The notes beneath the pieces are model-generated. The model was given only the letters and a program-made list of their open reading frames with translations, did no database searches and had not been told where the DNA came from. A DNA stretch of 41,000 bases from Mesostigma viride (lineage: Eukaryota > Streptophyta > Mesostigmatophyceae > Mesostigmatales > Mesostigmataceae). A program made the position numbers and the translations under genes. The stretch's first letter is position 1. Every line of letters begins with the position of its first letter. This document shows, in pieces, positions 19,290 to 29,200 of this stretch. The DNA lies in contig RPFO01000104.1 of assembly GCA_009746045.1 (NCBI GenBank), positions 2,159,448-2,200,447 of the forward strand, given 5' to 3'.

Positions 19290-19716
19290 GTACGTGTGTG
19301 TGTGCCCTCATGTGTCCGTGTGTTCCTAGAACCAGTGATATGTAGCGGTAGTGCTATCTGAAGGTAGTGCTATCTGAAGGTAGGTATGTACGAACTTGGA
19401 GGCACGTGAAGACTTTAAAGTCTAAAGGTAGTCAGTTCCTAGTAAATTAAATTTTAAGTAGCTAGTGAATTCCTACCAACCCTTTATTAGTAATACATCC
19501 CTTGAGGTAAGTTCCATAATGCCAATTCCTTCCTGCATTTATAATCTCAATTCTGCCATCGTTCTCCCCCCCCCACACGCACGCACCGCCCTTACCCGCA
19601 CCCAATGCCAACCCACACCCACCCACCACTAATGCATCCCCCTTTTCCCATCCTCCTACCCTCACACACCGGTTCATGTTGGTGCCCCCCTGCGGTGTGG
19701 GCGGGCGGGCGGGTGG

Positions 19717-21867
19717 GTGGTGGGTGGCTGGGTGGCTGGGTGGCTGGGTGGCTGGGTGGCTGGGTGGCTGGGTGGCTGGGTGGCTGGGTGGCTGGGTGGC
19801 TGGGTGGCTGGGTGGCTGGGTGGCTGGGTGGCTGGGTGGCTGGGTGGCTGGGTGGCTGGGTGGCTGGGTGGCTGGGTGGCTGGGTGGCTGGGTGGCTGGG
19901 TGGCTGGGTGGCTGGGTGGCTGGGTGGCTGGGTGGCTGGGTGGCTGGGTGGCTGGGTGGCTGGGTGGCTGGGTGGCTGGGTGGCTGGGTGGCTGGGTGGC
20001 TGGGTGGCTGGGTGGCTGGGTGGCTGGGTGGCTGGGTGGCTGGGTGGCTGGGTGGCTGGGTGGCTGGGTGGCTGGGTGGCTGGGTGGCTGGGTGGCTGGG
20101 TGGCTGGGTGGCTGGGTGGCTGGGTGGCTGGGTGGCTGGGTGGCTGGGTGGCTGGGTGGCTGGGTGGCTGGGTGGCTGGGTGGCTGGGTGGCTGGGTGGC
20201 TGGGTGGCTGGGTGGCTGGGTGGCTGGGTGGCTGGGTGGCTGGGTGGCTGGGTGGCTGGGTGGCTGGGTGGCTGGGTGGCTGGGTGGCTGGGTGGCTGGG
20301 TGGCTGGGTGGCTGGGTGGCTGGGTGGCTGGGTGGGTGGGTGGGTGGGTGGGTGGGTGGGTGGGTGGGTGGGTGGGTGGGTGGGTGGGTGGGTGGGTGGG
20401 TGGGTGGGTGGGTGGGTGGGTGGGTGGGTGGGTGGGTGGGTGGGTGGGTGGGTGGGTGGGTGGGTGGGTGGGTGGGTGGGTGGGTGGGTGGGTGGGTGGG
20501 TGGGTGGCTGGGTGGCTGGGTGGCTGGGTGGCTGGGTGGCTGGGTGGCTGGGTGGCTGGGTGGCTGGGTGGCTGGGTGGCTGGGTGGCTGGGTGGCTGGG
20601 TGGCTGGGTGGCTGGGTGGCTGGGTGGCTGGGTGGCTGGGTGGCTGGGTGGCTGGGTGGCTGGGTGGCTGGGTGGCTGGGTGGCTGGGTGGCTGGGTGGC
20701 TGGGTGGCTGGGTGGCTGGCTGGGTGGCTGGGTGGCTGGGTGGCTGGGTGGCTGGGTGGCTGGGTGGCTGGGTGGCTGGGTGGCTGGGTGGCTGGGTGGC
20801 TGGGTGGCTGGGTGGCTGGGTGGCTGGGTGGCTGGGTGGCTGGGTGGCTGGGTGGCTGGGTGGCTGGGTGGCTGGGTGGCTGGGTGGCTGGGTGGCTGGG
20901 TGGCTGGGTGGCTGGGTGGCTGGGTGGCTGGGTGGGTGGGTGGGTGGGTGGGTGGGTGGGTGGGTGGGTGGGTGGGTGGGTGGGTGGGTGGGTGGGTGGG
21001 TGGGTGGGTGGGTGGGTGGGTGGGTGGGTGGGTGGGTGGGTGGGTGGGTGGGTGGGTGGGTGGGTGGGTGGGTGGGTGGGTGGGTGGGTGGGTGGGTGGG
21101 TGGGTGGGTGGGTGGGTGGGTGGGTGGGTGGGTGGGTGGCTGGGTGGCTGGGTGGCTGGGTGGCTGGGTGGCTGGGTGGCTGGGTGGCTGGGTGGCTGGG
21201 TGGCTGGGTGGCTGGGTGGCTGGGTGGCTGGGTGGCTGGGTGGCTGGGTGGCTGGGTGGCTGGGTGGCTGGGTGGCTGGGTGGCTGGGTGGCTGGGTGGC
21301 TGGGTGGCTGGGTGGCTGGGTGGCTGGGTGGCTGGCTGGGTGGGTGGCTGGGTGGGTGGCTGGGTGGGTGGGTGGCTGGGTGGCTGGGTGGCTGGGTGGC
21401 TGGGTGGCTGGGTGGCTGGGTGGCTGGGTGGCTGGGTGGCTGGGTGGCTGGGTGGCTGGGTGGCTGGGTGGCTGGGTGGCTGGGTGGCTGGGTGGCTGGG
21501 TGGCTGGGTGGCTGGGTGGCTGGGTGGCTGGGTGGCTGGGTGGCTGGGTGGCTGGGTGGCTGGGTGGCTGGGTGGCTGGGTGGCTGGGTGGCTGGGTGGC
21601 TGGGTGGCTGGGTGGCTGGGTGGCTGGGTGGCTGGGTGGCTGGGTGGCTGGGTGGCTGGGTGGCTGGGTGGCTGGGTGGCTGGGTGGCTGGGTGGGTGGG
21701 TGGGTGGGTGGGTGGGTGGGTGGGTGGGTGGGTGGGTGGGTGGGTGGGTGGGTGGGTGGGTGGGTGGGTGGGTGGGTGGGTGGGTGGGTGGGTGGGTGGG
21801 TGGGTGGGTGGGTGGGTGGGTGGGTGGGTGGTGGGTGGGTGGGTGGGTGGGTGGGTGGGTGGGTGGG
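19717..21867. repeat. 2.1-kb GGCTGGGT array with three embedded pure GGGT blocks
   Basis: Blocks of the 8-mer GGCTGGGT alternate with blocks of the 4-mer GGGT: 8-mer about 19727-20332, 4-mer to about 20507, 8-mer to about 20934, 4-mer to about 21138, 8-mer to about 21692 (irregular at about 21334-21372), 4-mer to about 21867. The phase is kept throughout. The huge apparent proteins (WLGGWVAG or THPP types) are artefacts. Confidence 0.98.
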
Positions 21868-21982
21868 TGGATGGGCGGGTGGGCGGGTGGGCGGGCGGGT
21901 GGGAGGGCGGGTGGGCGGGCGCGGGGGCGGGCGCGGGGGCGGGCGCGGGGGCGGGTGGGCAGGCGGCTGGGAGGGCGGGTGC
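21868..21982. repeat. GGGCGGGT/GCGCGGGG tail of the array
   Basis: The GGGT block degrades into GGGCGGGTGGGC and three copies of GCGCGGGGGCGG. It is extremely G-rich with G-quadruplex potential, and ends abruptly at GCACTTCTTGAC. Confidence 0.9.
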
Positions 21983-22050
21983 GCACTTCTTGACAGTGTG
22001 CCTGGTGATTTAACTAAATCTAACGCGCCCATTGCTACCACCTGACAGTA

Positions 22051-22966
22051 CAGTCATTCCCGCGTTAAGTTGCGATCGCCCCCTAAAACTTTGCGCCGCA
22101 ACTTAACGCGGGAACGCAACTTAACGGTAGAATTAGGCTAGCAGCCGACCACCTCCTCCTCTGACGGACTTCTATACGGCATTCGACAGCTCTCGTCAAG
22201 CCCGATCCAGCTGCAGCGTCAAAGCCGGCCAAAGTCCATTTTCCAGGCCAGATATTTTGGACAAAGGCGGGCAGCAAAACACGCAGTGGGCAGCCACGCA
22301 GTGAGTGTCGGCGCGCCTGCGTTTTATACCACAAAATAATGTGTGTTTTTACCCTCTGACTTCGGCTCTCTTTTTGGCGGGTTACTTAATTGCCGACCGG
22401 CTTCACGTTTGACTGTGACAAAACATGGGAGCAGTCGTGAGGGAAGCTTCATTTACTGTCAATGGCCTGCATGTAAACACCGGCTATAATAACAGCATGG
22501 AGGCCACAGGCAGCGAGACTGCCTGTGGCCTCAACGAACTTGTCTTTGCCGCCCTTCTGTGGTGCATTCGGCATGATCGACTATGATGGTGGTTATTTCC
22601 GGCAAGATGTCTCAATTACAGACCCTGCATGGTCGTGGATTCTTATGTACCGCAGCCCGCAGGCTGCAAAACTGAATTTGTAAGGTTGAATTCGCGCTTT
22701 TCACCTAAGCGGCCAGCAGGCGGGGAAATTTGCGCGCGAGTGGGGCTTGCGTATTTTGCCGCCTAAAATCACGTAGCGGGTCCGGACTTGGCAAAAAATG
22801 GCCTCCTGCGCGGCCAAAAATGGCCTGACACCTACAAATTGAGTCATTACCGCGTTAAGTTGCGATGGCCCCCATGCTTAAGTTGCGGTCGCCCCCCAAA
22901 CTTCGGCGCCGCAACTTAACGCGGGACCGCAACCTTGAGAAACGCAACTTAACGCGGGAATGACTG
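22051..22966. mobile_element. Non-autonomous pogo/Tigger-like DNA transposon (MITE), 916 bp
   Basis: Both ends carry the inverted repeat CAGTCATTCCCGCGTTAAG (then TTGCG), flanked by TA on each side (22049-22050 and 22967-22968). CAGT termini with a TA target duplication are typical of pogo/Tigger elements. No transposase is readable inside. Further inverted copies of GCAACTTAACGCGGG lie next to both ends. A second left-type end (GAGTCATTACCGCGTTAAG) at 22841 suggests a 126-bp mini-element within the right end. It may interrupt the 5' part of the plus gene. Confidence 0.8.
22500..22532. other. Perfect 14-bp hairpin inside the transposon
   Basis: GAGGCCACAGGCAG, loop CGAGA, then the exact reverse complement. 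The perfect stem contrasts with the otherwise decayed interior. Confidence 0.85.
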
Positions 22967-23036
22967 TACCTTACCCTGCGCCCCGCCCCCACCCCCCCAC
23001 CCCGCAACCCGCCGATGCTCCCTTATTCATCCATGC

Positions 23037-23282
23037 ATGATGGTGAGGATGGTGTGCATTGTGATGTCGGTGTGCATGATGATGGTGGTACACACGATTG
23101 ATGGCATGATCGGTTGGTTGGCGGCGTGCATGGTGGCGTCGGCTGTGTGCTGTGCCGTATGTCAGCAGCGCTGGGGCAAGAAGAAGGTGGTCCTCGACAT
23201 GGGACTGATCAGCCAGGAGGTGGGCCAACAGTCGGCCGACGTCATGGCGCTCAAGCAGGAGTGGAACGACGTCAAGACGCAG
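23037..23282 (+). CDS. Exon 1 candidate: hydrophobic segment and start of coiled coil
   Basis: Donor GTAAGC after GACGTCAAGACGCAG, phase 0. The frame reads MMVRMVCIVMSVCMMMVV, then IGWLAACMVASAVCCAVC, QQRWGKKK, and SADVMALKQEWNDVKTQ. The ATG is one of several. The frame is also open further left into the transposon. Alternatively the exon begins after the TCAG at 23165 (QRWGKKK...), in which case the hydrophobic part is not coding. ATG-rich low complexity (ATGATGGTG) tempers belief in the N-terminus. Confidence 0.5.
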
Positions 23283-26200
23283 GTAAGCACGCTTTTTACT
23301 TTTGTACTCATTTTTCATTTTTAAATTTTTTTTCTTTTGGTTTTGTTATTCTTATACTAGTATCATTTTGAGGTGGCAAGTGCATGCAGCGGTTTGGCAA
23401 GAGTGGGATGACGCGAATGCTCGAGTAAGCACGATGAGTTGATACGACAAGCTTAGCTTGTTGATTCGAGCTTGTTTCTGTAGTGGATAGGTGGAGGTGG
23501 CGCGATGCATGTAGTTGGTCGCGCTCAAGGATGGGATGTGTGCAACAATGTCAAGATGCAGGTTACCACATGGTTGAATCATTACATAATTAACATACTA
23601 CATAGTAGTCTCCTTTATATAAGAGCGAGAGAAGAGATGGAGAGTCTCATTGTAAGGTGGCGGGTGCATAGGATGGTTTCGTATGGTGGGGCGGCGTGAG
23701 TAGTAGAATGACAGGAAGACTCAGCAAGGCAAAGTTCTGCGTACGTATCCTTATCCTTGCAGCGCCCGTGCCGGTTGCCAGGTGCAAGCGCGCGGGGCCA
23801 CGCTGCTGCGTGAGATACCTTGTCCTTGGTATCCTACCTACCGCACCGTTGCCGCTACCCACGCGGGCACCCACCAAAAAAACCTTGTGCCGGTCGCCAG
23901 GTGCAGGCACGTGAGGCCAGGCCGCCATATAAAACACCTTGCCCATCGTTGCTAACCTCCTGTCTGCTGCCACTGGAATGCTATTTGGCGATAATTGGCA
24001 GGCGCAAGCGCGCGAGGCCAAGCTGCGTGAGCTGGAGGTCCAGATGGCGTCATACATGCGCGCGAGCAGCGCCGATGCGGACATGCGCGGCCGCAGCGTG
24101 GACGAGATGGACAAGAAGCTGGCGCGCATTGCAGAGGACACAGGGCATGAGGGGCTGGAGGCGATGATCCTCACGCACGTGCACAACCGCACCAAGGTGC
24201 GCAGCGGGGAGGAAGGCCCACCACCGTGCGCCCACACTCACACCCGCCACATCTTCCCCCCCGATTCTCACCCTCACCTTCACGGCCACCATCTCCGCCA
24301 CCGCCATCGCCACCGCCACCGCCACCGCCACAGCATATCACCCTACCACAAACCTGGCCCACCACTTGGCCTCGCTCCCCCCTCCCCCTCCCCCTCCCCC
24401 CGCCCCCCCTCCCCCTCCCCCCGCCCCCCCTCCCCCTCCCCCCCCGCCCCCTCCCCTCCCCCTCCCCCCGCCCCCTCCCCTCCCCTCCCCCCGCCCCCTC
24501 CCCTCCCCGCCCCCTCCTCCTCCCACCCGCCCCTCCCCTTCCCCCCCGCCCCCTCCCTCCCTCCCTCCCTCCCTCCTCCCTCCTCCTCCCTCCCTCCCTC
24601 CTCCCTCCCTCCCTCCCTCCCTCCCTCCCTCCCTCCTCCCTCCTCCCTCCCTCCCTCCCTCCCTCCCTCCCTCCTCCCTCCCTCCCTCCCTCCCTCCCTC
24701 CCTCCTCCCTCCCTCCCTCCCTCCCTCCCTCCCTCCCCCCCCTCCCTCCATCCCCCCCTCCCCCTCCCCCTCCCCCTCCCCCCCCTCCCCGTCCCCCTCC
24801 CCCTCCCCCTCCCCCTCCCCACCCCCCACCCACCCCTTGATGGCTGTGGATGCAGACGCTGACACTATCCCGAAAATATACACATCACCCTCTCTCGATA
24901 TTTAACGGGACATGGTGGGGGATGCGGACACCAACACTATACCAACACATGCACCCTCCTTTGTGTATACTACTATAACAGGACATGGCGGTGGATGCGG
25001 ACACCAACGTGAGGAAACTTCGGGAAGCGCTCGAGGTGGTGTCGCAGCACCTGAAAGACATGCAGATACAGAGCAAGGAGGTGGGTGGGGACGGTGTTGT
25101 GTGGCGTGTACTGCGGCGTGACGATGTGGGTGGGCATGCAGATACAGAGCAAGGAGGTGGGTCAGGGTACTTATAGCAAATGAGGTGGGTATGGATGGGG
25201 ATTCAGAGCAAGGAACTGGGGGGATGTAGATACAAAGCAGAACCGGTCTTTGGGATGCCCTTTTCGACACCATGTGGTATGCGAGTTGACATAAAGGGAG
25301 GTGATGCTTCACAAGATCTCGCTGTTGGGCTTGATCTACCGCCAGCACCATGGTGTCAGCGGGGTGGCCCGATTTATCTGACAATGGCCCATCGTAAATA
25401 TTCTAGCGGGTGTAGGAACCCAAGTTAACTGAGCTGCCTTGGTCTAGTCGCGCTTTTCCCTGCCTTTCCCTAGTAATAGCCTTGATCCTCCCCTCAGCGA
25501 CTCGGTCTGCTTCGGGGTTGCCCTTGGGGTAACGCTTCGGGGTAACCCTTCGGGGTTAACCCTTGCTCTCCTAAGCCGGCCGATCACGAAATGTGAATCC
25601 CACAGAGCCCCACGGGCTGGCCCCGCTGGCCCCACCTTGTGCATGCATGCATGGTCATGCCTCGCTCTGACATAGCTGTTTTTGCACTTTAGTTTTCTTG
25701 GTATGTCGCCGCCGCTCCATTCCCACCCACTGCGACGCCTGCCCTCACTCGGAAGGTCTCTCTTCCTTTGGTTTTCCTTCAGCGCCTGCTCGTTTCTGTT
25801 CCAACAACAATAGCCCGACACGTTCTACCCTGGCTCTGGTCTCGCAGGTGCAGGTGCTCCTGCACGTCCACAGACACACGCACACACACCCACACAAAAA
25901 ATACTACGTAAATACATCTAGTAACTGAATAAATTTGTTCAATGAGTAACAAGAATGTCGCCCTGAATGAGTTTGCGGCCACTTAACGACTGGCTTGATC
26001 GTGAGTGTGCCATGGCGACCCGACCATGTTGGCGTATCTTATCCCCTTCGTGTGTCCCGTGCCGGTCGCGGTCGCCAGATCCAGAACATGAGGCTGGAGG
26101 CATCATGGCACCTGACCATGTTGGGTCCCTCATCCCCCTTTGTTGTACTGGTGTGTCTTGAGCCGGTTGCCAGATCCAGAACATGAAGCTGGAGGCGCGA

Positions 26201-29200
26201 CGTGCGCTGGACAAGATGAGGGAGGACGTGAGCCGTGCGCGGCATGAGAGGGAGCAGGAGCTGCAGGAGGAATGGGAGAAGGTTCTGTCAAAGGTGAGTG
26301 GTGCATTGAGAGTACTTACATGGATAGGTTGTGTGTTCGAGGTTGAGTGGTGGCCTGGTGGGGAAGGGTAGCAGGAGAGTGGGAGCTGTTGTCACATGAT
26401 GGGTCTTGAAAGAGCCATTTGGGGATGAGTTTTAAAGAAGGTGGAAGAACATGCTGTGTGTTTGTGTGGCCAAGTGATGGGGACGGGGATGAGACGAATG
26501 GGAAAAGGGTGTTGTCATGGGTGAGTGGTGGTGGTGGTGGGGGGGGGGAGGATGTTGAGGCTATGGGTGGTTTTTCAGGTATGACTAGAGCTTTGCTGTG
26601 TTCAAATGATATGGGCTAGAAGTGGGAGTTGATGGGCGGCAGGTACAACTACCACAGGAACTTGAAGCTACTCGGAAAGGCTGGTCAAATGGCTGATCAA
26701 GCGCTATCCCACAGGCTAAACAAAGTGCTACCAAAGAATCTACCCAATAGACTTCAGAAAAGACCAACGGAAATCCCCACCCCGCTCTCTCTTGCTTGCT
26801 CGTGCGATGCCTCCATGGTATAACGATCGGAAAACGACCGCCCCGCAGGTCTTTGTCACGAAGCAGCGCGAGCTGCACGAAGAGAAGAAGAAGCGGCAGG
26901 CCGTGGAGGCAGAGGCGCTCGCCGAGGAGCGGCGGATGCAAGAGGAGATGCTGCAGCTGCAGCGGGTGAGGAAAACATGCCACTGGCTATGCTAGTATTA
27001 TACTATTATATTATGTGATTCTAGTAGTATTATAGAGGTAGCTGGGTATTAATTAATTAATTAATTAATTAGGAACAGAACTCCGTTGGGAGTATCTGTA
27101 GCACATAGCCCTTGAGAAGGGGCATATGGCCTATCATACATTCTAAGCTACTTCCTGCAAGGGTGGGAATGTAAACAACACTTGCTCTAGGTGTACTAGG
27201 GCAACTGCACCACCCAGAGTCTCGGGCAAGCTGGGTATGCTAGTATTATACTACTATATTATGTTATGTTATTCTAGTAGTATTATATAGGTATCTGGCT
27301 ATGCTAGTATTATCTATTATACTATGTTATTCTAGTAGTATTATAGAGGTAGCTGGGTATGCTAGTATTAAACTATTATATTATGTTATTCTAGTAGTAT
27401 TATACAGGTAGCTGGGTATGCTAGTATTATACTATTATATTATGTTATTCTAGTAGTATTATAGAGGTAGCTGGGTATCTTTGTCGCGCTGCTGCGACTG
27501 CTTAAACTTCTGTCTCGTCTATGCTTGTTTCCAACTCCGGCTGCAGGGGGTGAGGGAAGCCTGCCCCTCGTCGCCCCCCCACCCCCACCCACCCAATGGT
27601 GGCCGGGCTGTGGCAGTGTCGTGGCGTCTGGGGCAGTATTGGGCGAGATGCGCATAGCTTTTCTTCCCTTGGACTGTGTTTTTTTTTTTTAATTATGTTT
27701 CGTTCGATTCCACGTTATGTGCAGCGGCAGGTGTGACTGTATAGGCCTTCATACCGTTTCTTTTGAAGCAAAATGCCCCCGCGACACGTGGCAAAGCGTC
27801 GGCTTATTTTTCATTCTGCATATTTCATTTTTCATCTTTTTTTTGTTGGGTTGGTTGCCCCACCCCCCACCCCCACCCCCTCCCCGACCTTTTCATATAG
27901 AAGTACGAGCAAGTGGCGTGGCTGTGTAGTGGCACGTGACTCATGGGTCGACGGCTCACGCTGGTCTGTTCCCCTTACTCTCCCTTCCGGAACCAATGTC
28001 CTTACCGTATGTCCCTTCCTTTCTGAGTATCAGGAGCGAGAGCAAGAAGTGCCGCCAGAGATCCAGAGCCGCCTCGACAAGCTGCAGGAGTGCTTTGACA
28101 AGATCAAGATGGCCACCGGGTTGACGTACGTGTTCACCCTGGCCTGGCATCGCCCCTTACTCTCATACTAGTTAGCAACTGACTAACTCAGTAGCCTTGA
28201 CTTGATCAAGATGGCCACCGGGATGACGTTCATGCTCACATCACGGCCCCTTAGTAGTATAACCAGGTTTATTGTGATGGTACGATTACATTCAGCAAGA
28301 TCAAGGTGGCGGCGGGACATATGTATTCGCTCAATGCGGCCGAGCATTGCCTTGTTAGTTATACACTTGTAAACATGGTCTCTTTTTAGCTTTGACAAGA
28401 TCAAGGTTGCTGTGGGGCTCACAAACGCGCCCTCCTCGTGGCCCCTTCATGCTCTAGTTACTTGGCATGGTCTGCGTATGATAGGTCGATTGTGTTTGAC
28501 AAGACCATGATGGCTGTGGGGCTTGAGTATGTGCTCGCCTAAGCCTGGCATCGTCCCTAGGTTATTTGCTAGCACCGCATGCTTAATCAATTCCTAGGCC
28601 TTGGCGAGATCACGGTGGCTATGGGCTCTCCATTCGCTACCGCGTTCTTGTGTTTGTGTGAGTAGTGAGTGATGATTTGGCATGGGCAATCACACCCATG
28701 GCTCTCTAGGCTTTGCGAGAGTCACCCCTTGAAGGCGTTGGATTCCATCTTCGAAGTGTGTGTCTGTGTGTCTCTCTACTTGGTTGCTTGCGGCTGAGTT
28801 TTTACAATTCTGCTTGAGCTCCTGCTCAGGCTTCTGCTACCCGCATTCCTCTTGGTTTAACTACTGGACACCCTTCTTTGTGGCAACATACTCACTGCCC
28901 CCATACTCATCGCCTCCATTATCAGCCCCCATGCTCATGAACCCCATGCTCACGGCCCTAATCCGTATGCACGCTGCTCCCTGCCGCGACAGATCGGCTG
29001 AGAACGTGGTGGAGCGCTTCCTCAACCGTGACGAGTTGGTGAGCTTGCTGTTCTATTTGTGGCATCCGCGCAACTTCTATCAGTTGCCACCACCTGGCTC
29101 ATTCAGTGGTTCCTTCAGCCTATCAGTAAAGAATGCAGCCGCCAGATACTCGCGTCCGCACGCCTTGTTCACGGCTAGTGTCCAGAAATGGGACACTGGA

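Noticed and set aside
19462-22045. Open frames of 750-860 codons on both strands (WLGGWVAG and THPPTHPP repeats)
   Set aside because: They follow from the 4- and 8-bp periods of the array, are open in several frames at once and have no unique coding sequence.
22083-22334. 83-codon minus-strand frame inside the TIR element as a transposase
   Set aside because: No DDE or DNA-binding motif recognised, and too short.
24171-24905. Pro-rich and Gly-rich frames in the CCCT tract
   Set aside because: Low-complexity pyrimidine tract, open in many frames, lying between two phase-matched exons.
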